Shown in pieces: positions 1 through 6,866 of a stretch of DNA of 22,048 bases. The notes below the pieces were generated by a model that was not told where the DNA came from, searched no databases, and saw only the letters and a program-made list of their open reading frames with translations. Position 1 is the first letter of the stretch, and every line of letters begins with the position of its first letter. The DNA lies in NCBI GenBank assembly GCA_035623275.1, contig DASPTT010000141.1, positions 1 to 22,048 on the forward strand. Reading direction: 5' to 3'. The DNA is from DASPTT01 sp035623275 (lineage in GTDB: Bacteria; Actinomycetota; Acidimicrobiia; Acidimicrobiales; UBA8190). The position numbers were made by a program, and so were the translations under genes.

Positions 1-257
1 CAACCCGAACCCAGTTGCTTGCGGCGCGCCGGTCATTGCTACGGCCGTGTTCGAAGACGACGGAGTGTTGCCGTGGCTGCCATCGAGGCCCAATCACCTT
101 GGCCTGGCTCAGAGTTGGGGCGGGTCAATCGAGCCGGAGTCGGAGTAAGCGACCCCATCGTCGCTCGGAAACAGCGCATAACTTTGCGCCTCGTGCTCGG
201 CAGCACAAAAATTCTACCTGCTAGAAGGTGTTTTGGCATTTCGCCAAAGTCGGGGGA
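1..257. other. hairpin-rich region without a convincing gene
   Basis: I recognise no protein here. The small open frames on both strands have no ribosome binding site and no family resemblance. The stretch from about 170 to 250 is visibly less GC-rich than the rest of the window. It holds four short inverted repeats in a row: GCGCA/TGCGC at 174-189, GTGCT/AGCAC around a CGGC loop at 193-206, an imperfect ACCT..AGGT dyad near 217-230, and TTTGGC/GCCAAA around ATTTC at about 233-249. The last one lies close to the point where the adjoining tRNA gene loses its tRNA-like sequence. This could be the end of an inserted element, the decayed end of one, or an assembly join. The sequence alone does not decide between these. 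Confidence 0.4.
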
Positions 258-297
258 CGTGTGAAGGCTGCGCTCTAACCAACTGAGCTATGCGCCC
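258..297 (-). tRNA. 5' half of a tRNA-Val(CAC) gene, broken after the anticodon loop
   Basis: Read on the minus strand, the acceptor 5' strand GGGCGCA (297-291), TA at positions 8-9, D stem GCTC/GAGC with loop AGTTGGTTA, and the anticodon arm start CAGCC with loop TTCACAC are all standard tRNA. The anticodon would be CAC (263-261), which decodes valine. The next bases should pair with CAGCC as GGCTG, but the sequence reads GTCCC. No variable loop, T arm (GGTTCRA) or 3' acceptor strand TGCGCCC can be found in the remaining 257 bases. The gene is therefore a half gene in this window. Its first ten bases overlap the 3' end of the amidase gene. Confidence 0.75.
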
Positions 298-1715
298 GAC
301 GGGGAGATCGTAGCGGTCGGCGCCAGCTCGTCGAATCCGACGAGCCGTTCCATGGCGGCCGCCGAGCGGATGACCACCAGGTCGGCGTGCTGAGGCCCCA
401 CCAGCTGGAGCCCGATGGGCAGGCCCGCCGACGACCGCCCGACGCACACCGACGCAGCCGGCGACCGCGTCATGTTGAAGGGATAGGTGTAGCGGACCCA
501 GTTGAAGTCCTCCACGCCGTTGATCCGTCCGGCGCCTCCGAGCGCCGCCTCGGGTGGCGGTGCCGCACAGGTCGGCGTGAGCAGCAGGCGCACGTCACGG
601 AAGATCTCGACCAGGCGGAGGTTCAACCGGTGACAGGCGTCCTCCGCCTTCACCAGGTCGAGCGCGGTCACGTGCTCGGCGGCATAGTCGACCTGCGCGG
701 CGAGCAGGGGGTCGACCTGCGCCCACAAGGGCGTGCCCCGAGTCTCGGCCAGCGACCGCAGGCTGTAGACCATGGTGAGGGTCAGCCACTCGTCGACCGG
801 GTCGCGCTCCCACACGCTGTCGAGCTCGACGACCTCCACTCCGCTGGACGCGACGGCCTCGACCGCCCGCTCGCACGCGGCCCGCACCTCGTCGTCGAGC
901 GGCGCGTAGCCGAGCGTCGGCGACCACGCCACGCGCACGGGCAGCGCGGCGTCGTCCAGGGCCGCCTGCCACGAGGCCTCGGGCCTGGGCAGCGACCGGA
1001 GGTCACTGGGGTCGGGCCCCACGGCCACTTCCAGCGCGCCGACCACGTCGGCAATCGTGCGGCCCATCACCCCCTTGGTCGACAGGTGCTGCCAGTCGGG
1101 CGCGGTGGGCCCGCCGCTGGGCACACGGCCCAGCGAGGGCTTGAGTCCCGTGATGCCGCAGCACGACGACGGGATCCGGATCGACCCGCCGCCGTCGGAG
1201 CCCGTGGCCAGCGGGACCATGCCCGCGGCGATGGCGGCTGCCGAGCCCCCCGACGACCCGCCGGCGATGTGCTCGGTGTTCCACGGGTTCAGCGTGCGGC
1301 CGAAGCGCGCGTTCTCGGTGTCCGCCTTCCACCCGAATTCGGGTGTGTTGGTCTTGCCGACAACCACGCAGCCCGCGGCGCGCAGGCGCGCCACCAAGGC
1401 CGAGTCGGCCGCCGCCGGGCCGCGTCCCCGGGTCACGGACCCGTGCGTCGTCACCAGCCCCTCGGCGTCCTCGAGGTCCTTGACCGCCAACGGGATACCG
1501 GCCAAGGGCCCGGGGTCGCGCCCCGCCGCCACGGCGTCGTCGATCGCCGACGCCGTGGCCATGGCCCGATCCCCGTCGAGGGCCACGAAGGCGTTGAGCA
1601 CCCCGTTGAGGGTGTCGATGCGCGCCAACGCGTGTCCGACCAGCTCCCGCGCCGCCACCTTGCCGAGGCGCACCTCCTCGGCCAGCGTCGCCACTGCGAC
1701 CCGACGGAAATCCAT
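288..1715 (-). CDS. amidase-signature family hydrolase
   Basis: This 475-residue protein hydrolyses a C-N (amide) bond and is probably cytoplasmic; the substrate is unknown. The amidase-signature Ser-cisSer-Lys triad is complete: Lys79 in LAVKD, cis-Ser154 in GGSSGG, and nucleophile Ser178 in GSDGGGSIR. The 75- and 24-residue spacings match those of fatty acid amide hydrolase (Lys142/Ser217/Ser241). The C-terminal GLPIGLQLVGP motif is also typical. Length is normal for the family. I chose the ATG at 1715 (MDFRRVAV) because the 22 residues upstream in frame are arginine-rich and unlike the family N-terminus. The family includes GatA, but no gatB or gatC lies nearby and the chain looks like a stand-alone amidase. 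The TAG stop lies inside the acceptor stem of the tRNA-Val half gene, which is unusual. It is transcribed divergently from the VOC gene. Confidence 0.92.
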   Translation of the reverse strand: MDFRRVAVATLAEEVRLGKVAARELVGHALARIDTLNGVLNAFVALDGDRAMATASAIDDAVAAGRDPGPLAGIPLAVKDLEDAEGLVTTHGSVTRGRGPAAADSALVARLRAAGCVVVGKTNTPEFGWKADTENARFGRTLNPWNTEHIAGGSSGGSAAAIAAGMVPLATGSDGGGSIRIPSSCCGITGLKPSLGRVPSGGPTAPDWQHLSTKGVMGRTIADVVGALEVAVGPDPSDLRSLPRPEASWQAALDDAALPVRVAWSPTLGYAPLDDEVRAACERAVEAVASSGVEVVELDSVWERDPVDEWLTLTMVYSLRSLAETRGTPLWAQVDPLLAAQVDYAAEHVTALDLVKAEDACHRLNLRLVEIFRDVRLLLTPTCAAPPPEAALGGAGRINGVEDFNWVRYTYPFNMTRSPAASVCVGRSSAGLPIGLQLVGPQHADLVVIRSAAAMERLVGFDELAPTATISPSGA

Positions 1716-1824
1716 GGCCCTGGCGTACCACGTGCCACGCCGGTCCACACGCCATGGTCGGCGCGCCGGTCTACACGGCAAGGCCGGTTCGACAGGGACC
1801 GCCGGCCATGGGCAACCTGAGTCC

Positions 1825-2715
1825 GTGAGCGGACCCGACGAAGCGACACCGCCCGACGCCCGCGCCCCCGTGGCCGTCCTGGACCACGTGGCCGTGGCCG
1901 TGGAGCGCTGGGCCGATGCCTGGCCGCGCTACGTGGAGGAGCTGGGAGGCGCCTGGGCGTCCGGCGGGGTCAACGTGGGCTTCGGGCCGGCCCAGCTGCG
2001 CTTCGGCAACGGCGCCCGGCTGGAGGTGCTCCAGCCCTGGGACTGGGAGGCCAACCCCTTCCTCCGCCGGTTCCTGGACCAGCACGGACCGGGACCCCAC
2101 CACCTCACCTTCAAGGTCCCCGACATCCGTCAGGCGCTCGCCCGGGTGTCGGCGGCGGGATTCGACCCCGTGGGCGTCGACCTGCGCGACCCGACCTGGC
2201 AGGAGGCCTTCCTCCACCCTCGCCAGGCCGGCGGCGTGGTCGTCCAGCTCGCCCAGTCCGCCACCGAGTGGGCGTCCCCTCCACCCAAGGGCTTCCCGCG
2301 GCCGGCCACGGCTCCCGCCGACCTCGAGCACGTGACCCACGTGGTGGCCGACCTCGGCCCGGCCCTGGCGCTGTTCCACGACCTCCTCGGCGGGACCGTC
2401 GTCGCCGACGGGGACCACGCCGGAGACGCGTGGCGGTCCGTCGACCTGGCCTGGACGGGCCCCCTCCGCCTCCGTCTGGTCGGCCCGTCCGACGACGGGC
2501 CCTCGCCCGCGGTGGAGCGCTTCCTCGACGGGCGTCCAGGGCACGTCCACCACCTCGCCATGACGGTCTCCGACCCTGCGGTCGTCGGCGACGCCCTGCG
2601 CCCGGGACCCGTCCTCGGTGTGGCCGGCCCTTGCCCTGTCGTGGAGCCGGCGCGCAACCTGGGCGTGCGCCTCGTCTTGCGCACCCCGCACCAGGACCCC
2701 GCGGGGGTCGGATGA
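1825..2715 (+). CDS. two-module VOC (glyoxalase-fold) protein
   Basis: About 296 residues form two vicinal-oxygen-chelate modules, roughly residues 16-150 and 165-290. Module 1 carries LDHVAVAV with candidate metal ligand His21, a GPHHLTFKV strand, and VVVQLAQ at its end. Module 2 carries EHVTHVVADL and GHVHHLAMTV. VOC enzymes use paired modules to bind a divalent metal and act as epimerases, dioxygenases, lyases or glyoxalases. The first module most resembles methylmalonyl-CoA epimerase-like proteins, but an exact activity cannot be assigned. The Glu usually seen near the end of a module appears as Gln here. GTG 1825 is the chosen start; GTG 1870 is an alternative, and neither has a strong Shine-Dalgarno. 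The next gene begins 27 nt after the stop on the same strand. Confidence 0.8.
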   Translation: MSGPDEATPPDARAPVAVLDHVAVAVERWADAWPRYVEELGGAWASGGVNVGFGPAQLRFGNGARLEVLQPWDWEANPFLRRFLDQHGPGPHHLTFKVPDIRQALARVSAAGFDPVGVDLRDPTWQEAFLHPRQAGGVVVQLAQSATEWASPPPKGFPRPATAPADLEHVTHVVADLGPALALFHDLLGGTVVADGDHAGDAWRSVDLAWTGPLRLRLVGPSDDGPSPAVERFLDGRPGHVHHLAMTVSDPAVVGDALRPGPVLGVAGPCPVVEPARNLGVRLVLRTPHQDPAGVG

Positions 2716-2729
2716 GCGCGGCCCGTGGC

Positions 2730-2735
2730 TAGCCT
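2730..2735 (+). promoter_or_regulatory. candidate -10 element of a leaderless promoter
   Basis: TAGCCT fits the actinobacterial -10 consensus TAnnnT. It ends 7 nt before the ATG at 2743, which would place the transcription start at or next to the start codon. The same arrangement occurs before other genes in this window. No Shine-Dalgarno competes with it. I could not identify a -35 element. Confidence 0.35.
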
Positions 2736-2742
2736 TGACGAG

Positions 2743-3648
2743 ATGGCCGACGAGGACCAGGGCACCGAACCCGGCGCCGTCCCCAAGCTCACCCTGACCC
2801 AACGGATCCTCACCGCCCTGCCGCGGCTGGGTGCCAACGCCAAGGCCGAGGAGCCACCCGACGAGGCCCCCTCCCGGCCAAGGCCGGCCGCGACCTCGAA
2901 ACCCCGTCCTCGGGCCGAGGCCGTGCGCAGCGCCGCAGGAAGGGCCGAGGCCGGCGAGGGCGAGGGCGAGCGCGAGGGCGAGGGCGAGGCTACCGGGGCC
3001 CCAGCGCCCTCCGGCGAGGTCCAAGCCGCCCCGGTGGCCGGGCGTCCGCCGTCGGCCAAGCGCACCGGCGCCTCGGGCATGACGGCGGAGCAGCTGGCGC
3101 ACACCATCAAGTACCTCGATGACCGCGAGCGCCTCATCGGCATCGTGATGGCACCGCTCGGCGCCGTCGTCGGGATCCTCTCCACCGTCACCGCCCTCCA
3201 CTCGCACACCCATGTCAAGGGGCAGCTGTCGCACGGAGCGCTCGTGACCCTGGGCATCGCCAGCCTCGTGCTCTCGGGACTCGTCCTCGTCGCCGCCCTC
3301 ACCCGGCGACGGTCGTTCCTCGGCTTCGCGCTGGTGTTCCTCGGCACCTCGTTCGGGTTCCCGCTCCTGCTGCCGTTCTGGTTCGTCGGTGGTTGGCTCA
3401 TCTTCCGTGCCTACAAGTGGCAGAAGGAGCTCACCGCGCTGCGCGGCGGCACCACCGGACGCGGCGGCACCACCGGACGCGGCGGCACAGGGCCCGCCCC
3501 GCGGGGTCAGCAGGATGCGAGGACCATGGCGGCGGCGCGCGCCAGCGCTCGCGCCAAGAAGAGAGAACCGGCACCCAAGGGGCCGTCGGCGTCGAAGCGC
3601 TACACGCCGCCCAAGCCGACGCGCCCGCGCCCGCCCGCGCCCTCCTGA
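2743..3648 (+). CDS. three-helix membrane protein with low-complexity tails
   Basis: About 301 residues. Residues 1-125 are a soluble tail rich in Pro, Ala, Glu and Arg, with a Gly-Glu repeat near residues 70-84. Three hydrophobic segments follow: about 131-152 (LIGIVMAPLGAVVGIL), 165-186 and 192-222 (ending GGWLIFRAYKWQ). Residues 230-301 form a basic Pro/Thr/Lys-rich tail with a GGTTGR repeat. The membrane core resembles small integral membrane proteins of unknown function that I associate with actinobacteria; no enzyme motif is visible. ATG 2743 is preferred because a -10-like TAGCCT stands 7 nt upstream; GTG 2725 is the alternative. Its last 49 bases overlap the convergent TetR gene, so the two mRNAs would be antisense at their 3' ends. 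Confidence 0.75.
   Translation: MADEDQGTEPGAVPKLTLTQRILTALPRLGANAKAEEPPDEAPSRPRPAATSKPRPRAEAVRSAAGRAEAGEGEGEREGEGEATGAPAPSGEVQAAPVAGRPPSAKRTGASGMTAEQLAHTIKYLDDRERLIGIVMAPLGAVVGILSTVTALHSHTHVKGQLSHGALVTLGIASLVLSGLVLVAALTRRRSFLGFALVFLGTSFGFPLLLPFWFVGGWLIFRAYKWQKELTALRGGTTGRGGTTGRGGTGPAPRGQQDARTMAAARASARAKKREPAPKGPSASKRYTPPKPTRPRPPAPS
2953..2989 (+). repeat. GGCGAG-type hexamer repeat encoding Gly-Glu
   Basis: Near-perfect GGCGAG hexamers, interrupted by one GAGCGC, encode an alternating Gly-Glu tract with one Arg in the N-terminal tail of the membrane protein. This is an in-frame microsatellite that could change length without a frameshift. Confidence 0.7.
3442..3489 (+). repeat. 18-bp tandem repeat encoding GGTTGR
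   Basis: Two perfect copies of CGCGGCGGCACCACCGGA (3442-3459 and 3460-3477) and a partial third copy encode repeated GGTTGR in the C-terminal basic tail of the membrane protein. The unit is a multiple of three, so copy-number change keeps the frame. Confidence 0.85.
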
Positions 3649-4343
3649 CCATCGTCGGGGGACCGGTCCCCGCCGGACGGGTCCACGATCAGCGCACTGC
3701 GCAGGAGGCGCAGGATCTCCTGGCGGCGGCGCACCAGTGACCGGGCGGTCGGCTCCTCGCCCAGTGCGCGCAGCACCTCCACCTCCGTCACCATCCCCAC
3801 CACGGTGGAGTAGATGGCCAGGAGCAGGAGCCTGGGCTCGTGCCGGCGCATGCGGCCGGCGGCCATCTCGGCTTCGAGGAACGACGAGGCACGCTCGACG
3901 AGCGGGTCGAGGGCGACCATGAGGCGGGTGGCGGCGGGGGGGCCGAGCCGGCCGACCTCACGGACGAGGCCCAGCAGTTCGGACCGGCGGGCCGCCAGGC
4001 GGAACACGGAGCGAACCACCGCCTCGACTCTCGGCCACCCCGCCCCGGCACCGGCCAGTGACGCCTCCAGCGCCTCGGAGAGCTCTGCCGCAGACCGGTC
4101 GATGACGGCTTCGAGCAGGGCCTCCTTGGAGGGGAACCAATAGAGGATCGACTGCTTGCGCATGCCCAGGCCCTCGGCCAGCGAGTCGAGCGACACGGCC
4201 TCGTAGCCCCGGGTCCCGAAGGCCGCCAGGGCGGCGTCGAGGATGCGCCCGGGCGTGTCCACCGGCCGGCGACCGGCCGACGGCGGCGCGCTCGGCGCGC
4301 TCGGCGCGCTCGGCGCGCTCCCGTCCGGGTCGTACGGTTTCAC
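3600..4343 (-). CDS. TetR-family transcriptional regulator
   Basis: A 247-residue TetR-type repressor. The N-terminal DNA-binding domain runs from about residue 30 to 80 (RILDAALAAFGTRGYEAVSL, then a recognition helix followed by YWFPSKEALLEAV). The C-terminal ligand-binding and dimerisation half is all-alpha. Residues 9-20 are a Ser-Ala-Pro repeat that lies before the HTH. The start is GTG 4343: a -10-like TACCAT lies 7 nt upstream on this strand, so the mRNA is probably leaderless. The divergent neighbour is the acyl-CoA reductase operon, and a palindrome (4344-4357) covers the -10 regions of both. The likely role is repression of itself and of that operon, released by a lipid or acyl-CoA ligand (inference). 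The last 49 bases overlap the convergent membrane-protein gene. Confidence 0.93.
   Translation of the reverse strand: MKPYDPDGSAPSAPSAPSAPPSAGRRPVDTPGRILDAALAAFGTRGYEAVSLDSLAEGLGMRKQSILYWFPSKEALLEAVIDRSAAELSEALEASLAGAGAGWPRVEAVVRSVFRLAARRSELLGLVREVGRLGPPAATRLMVALDPLVERASSFLEAEMAAGRMRRHEPRLLLLAIYSTVVGMVTEVEVLRALGEEPTARSLVRRRQEILRLLRSALIVDPSGGDRSPDDGQEGAGGRGRVGLGGV
4285..4320 (-). repeat. four perfect 9-bp repeats encoding Ser-Ala-Pro
   Basis: GGCGCGCTC on the plus strand is repeated four times without error (4285-4293, 4294-4302, 4303-4311, 4312-4320). On the minus strand it encodes tandem Ala-Pro-Ser units in the N-terminal arm of the TetR regulator. Perfect copies suggest a recent or unstable expansion that preserves the frame. 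Confidence 0.9.
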
Positions 4344-4357
4344 CTACCGTATGGTAG
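4344..4357. promoter_or_regulatory. palindromic operator overlapping divergent promoters
   Basis: CTACCGTATGGTAG is an inverted repeat (CTACC/GGTAG arms, centre GTAT). It sits in the 24 bases between the GTG of the TetR gene (4343) and the GTG of the acyl-CoA reductase gene (4368). On the minus strand it contains TACCAT, a -10-like element 7 nt before the TetR start. On the plus strand it contains TATGGT 12 nt before the reductase start, and TAGACA overlaps its right end 7 nt before that start. A partly matching inverted pair, CGTACGGT (4331-4338) and ACCGTATG (4346-4353), extends the symmetry into the TetR coding sequence. A TetR dimer bound here would block both transcription units. Confidence 0.65.
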
Positions 4358-4367
4358 ACAAAGCGCC

Positions 4368-6866
4368 GTGACCGACGCCGGGGCTGAATCCCCGCCCTTG
4401 GGGCCCATCACCGAGGTGCTGGCCGGCAAGCGCATCCTGGTGACCGGGGCCACCGGCTTCCTGGGCACGGCGCTGGTCGAGCGCCTGCTGCGCTGCGTCC
4501 CCGGCTGCACGGTCCACGTCCTGGTGCGCCCCACCCGGCGCCACGACGCCCGCCAGCGCGCCCAACGCGAGATCCTGCGCAACGACTGCTTCGCCCGTCT
4601 GCGCGAGGAGCTCGGCGAGGGCTTCGAGGCCATGGCCGCAGCCCGCTTCGACGCGCTCGGCGGCGACGTGGGGCGCGACGGCCTCGGGCTCGACGACGCG
4701 GGCCGCGAGGCCCTGGCCGGCTACGACGTCGTGGTCCACTCCGCCGCGAGCGTCGCCTTCGACTCCCCGCTCGACGCGGCCGTCGAGGTCAACCTCCTCG
4801 GACCCTCGCGCGTCGCCGCCGCCATCGAGGCGGCGGCCGACGCCCGGCGCGCCGCCCACCCGGGCGCGGCGCCGACCCACCTCGTCAGCGTGTCGACCGC
4901 GTACGTGGCCGGCACGCATCAGGGCGAGGCGGCCGAGATCCTGGCCACCGACGCGTTGGCGTCGGGAGCGCGCGCACGGACGCACACCACCGTCACCACC
5001 GAGGTCGACATCGATGCCGAGGTCCGCGCGGCGCGGCGACTGCGCGCCGACCTCGAGGCCGCGTCGCGCGCACCGGCGCGCCTGGCCCGCTTCACCAAGG
5101 CGGCCCGTTCGGATCTCGGCGCGGCCGGCACGCACCTGCTCGCCGAACGGGCCGAGAAGCGGCGCGACGACTGGGTACGCGCCGAGCTGGTGGAGGCCGG
5201 GCGGGCGCGGGCCCAGGCGCTGGGATGGCCCGACGCCTACGCGTTCACCAAGGCCCTCGGCGAACGGGCCCTGGTGACCGCCCACCCCAGCCTCCCGATG
5301 ACCATCGTCCGGCCGTCGATCATCGAGTCCGCCATCGCCGAGCCCCGGGCCGGGTGGATCCGCGGCTTTCGGATGGCGGAGCCGATCATCATCTCCTACG
5401 CGCGCGGCCTGCTGCGCGAGTTCCCCGGCATCCCCGAGGGGGTCATCGACGTCATCCCCGTCGACCTGGTGGTCGCCGCCATCATCGCCGTGGCCGCGGC
5501 CGGCCCCGACCCCGACGGGCCCCGCGTGTACCAGGTCGCCTCGGGCGTACGGAAGCCGCTGCGTTACGGCGAGCTGGTGGACCTGGCCCAGACGTGGTTC
5601 CTCGAGCACCCTCTCTACGACAGCGACGGCCAGCCGATCGTGGTGCCCGAGTGGTCCTTCCCCGGACGCGGGCGCGTCCAGCGCCAGCTCCAGCGGGCCA
5701 CGCGCGCCATGGGGGTGGCCGAACGCGTGCTCGGCTCGCTGCCGGTGCGCGGGGAGCGGGCGGGGGCGATCGCGCGCCTCGAGGAGCGGCGGACCCAAGC
5801 GGAACGGGCGCTGGGCTACGTCGAGCTCTACGGCGCGTACACCGAGACGGAGGCGCGCTTTCGCGTCGACCGGCTCCTGGCGCTGTGGGAGCGACTGGGC
5901 CCCGCCGACCAGGCGGCCTTCTGCTTCGACCCCGGCGTCATCGACTGGCCGCACTACGTGTGCGAGGTGCACCTCCCCTCGGTCATCGAGCACGGCCGGG
6001 TGCGCACGACGCCGGGCAGGTCGGTGGTCGCCACCCGGAGCGAGCGGGCGCGCCGCGCCATCCTCTCCGAGGATCGGCACCTGGCCGCCTTCGACCTGGA
6101 GAACACGCTGGTGGCCTCCAACGTGGTCGAGTCCTACGCCTGGCTCGCCACCCGCCACCTCCCCGTGGGCGAGCGGATGAAGCTCACCGCCCGCATCCTG
6201 CGCGAGGCGCCGGGTCTGCTCGCCCTCGACCGACGCGACCGCGGCGACTTCCTCCGCAGCTTCTATCGTCGCTACGAGGGCGCCCCGGCGGCGGTGCTCG
6301 GCCGCGACGCCGAGGAGCTCTTCCACCACCTGCTGCTGGCCAAGTCCTTCCCCGCGGGCATCGCCCGCGTGCGCAAGCACAAGGCGCTGGGGCACCGGAC
6401 GGTGCTGATCACCGGCGCGCTCGACTTCGTGGTCGAGCCGTTGCGACCGCTGTTCGACGAGGTCGTGTGCGCGCAGCTGGGCACCGACGCCGAGGGGCGG
6501 CTCACCGGGCGCCTCGACCGCCTCCCGCCCACGGGTGAGGCACGCGCCCTGGTGCTGGCGGAGTACGCGTCGGCCGAGGGCCTCGACCTGGGCGAGTCGG
6601 TCGCCTACGCGGACTCCGCCTCGGACCTCCCGCTGCTCGAGTGCGTCGGCTTCCCGGTGGCCGTCAACCCCGAGGCCAAGCTGGCCGCCATCGCCCGCCG
6701 GCGGGGCTGGCACGTCGAGGAGTGGGACAAGGCGCGCGGCGGCGCGCGCCCGTTGCTGCCCATGGGCCCGCTCGACCACGAGCGACGCCGGCCGTGGGCC
6801 ACGCTCCAGGGCGTGCTCGACGCCTTCGCCGGCGTCCCGGCCGGCGCCGACGGGGAGCAACGGTGA
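4368..6866 (+). CDS. fatty acyl-CoA reductase fused to a HAD-IB hydrolase-like domain
   Basis: An 832-residue two-domain protein. Residues 15 to about 400 are an extended SDR of the fatty acyl-CoA reductase type: nucleotide-binding TGATGFLG at 26-33, a VSVSTAYVAG strand, and active-site Tyr291-x3-Lys295 in YAFTK. This domain should reduce an acyl-CoA, or another acyl thioester, to an aldehyde or alcohol with NAD(P)H. Residues from about 570 on are a HAD-IB domain with FDLENTL (Asp576), LITGA, and YADSASDLPLL. The second Asp of the usual DxD is Glu578, so phosphatase activity is not certain. The linker near 440-560 resembles the C-terminal region of reductases. It is the first gene of a four-gene operon in which each pair overlaps by 4 nt, and it is divergent from the TetR gene. 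The start is GTG 4368. Confidence 0.88.
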   Translation: MTDAGAESPPLGPITEVLAGKRILVTGATGFLGTALVERLLRCVPGCTVHVLVRPTRRHDARQRAQREILRNDCFARLREELGEGFEAMAAARFDALGGDVGRDGLGLDDAGREALAGYDVVVHSAASVAFDSPLDAAVEVNLLGPSRVAAAIEAAADARRAAHPGAAPTHLVSVSTAYVAGTHQGEAAEILATDALASGARARTHTTVTTEVDIDAEVRAARRLRADLEAASRAPARLARFTKAARSDLGAAGTHLLAERAEKRRDDWVRAELVEAGRARAQALGWPDAYAFTKALGERALVTAHPSLPMTIVRPSIIESAIAEPRAGWIRGFRMAEPIIISYARGLLREFPGIPEGVIDVIPVDLVVAAIIAVAAAGPDPDGPRVYQVASGVRKPLRYGELVDLAQTWFLEHPLYDSDGQPIVVPEWSFPGRGRVQRQLQRATRAMGVAERVLGSLPVRGERAGAIARLEERRTQAERALGYVELYGAYTETEARFRVDRLLALWERLGPADQAAFCFDPGVIDWPHYVCEVHLPSVIEHGRVRTTPGRSVVATRSERARRAILSEDRHLAAFDLENTLVASNVVESYAWLATRHLPVGERMKLTARILREAPGLLALDRRDRGDFLRSFYRRYEGAPAAVLGRDAEELFHHLLLAKSFPAGIARVRKHKALGHRTVLITGALDFVVEPLRPLFDEVVCAQLGTDAEGRLTGRLDRLPPTGEARALVLAEYASAEGLDLGESVAYADSASDLPLLECVGFPVAVNPEAKLAAIARRRGWHVEEWDKARGGARPLLPMGPLDHERRRPWATLQGVLDAFAGVPAGADGEQR

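Noticed and set aside
39..239. Small minus-strand ORF of 66 codons downstream of the tRNA half
   Set aside because: No Shine-Dalgarno, Arg-rich composition and no family resemblance; likely chance.
1..297. Group I intron in the tRNA anticodon loop
   Set aside because: An intron would explain the break position, but I found no conserved core such as a GACTA-type P7 segment and no 3' exon in the window. It cannot be fully excluded because the sequence ends at base 1.
387..1820. Open frame of 477 codons opposite the amidase
   Set aside because: Low-complexity Arg/Gly/His protein without motifs, mirroring a well-supported amidase gene.
3442..3489. CRISPR-like repeat array
   Set aside because: Repeats are contiguous, 18 bp, in frame and without spacers; this is a coding tandem repeat. 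The same holds for 11531-11590.
4344..6860. Long open frame (838 codons) antisense to the acyl-CoA reductase
   Set aside because: The plus strand encodes clear reductase and HAD motifs. The antisense product is Gly/Arg/His/Val-rich with no domain, as expected from the GC-rich opposite strand.
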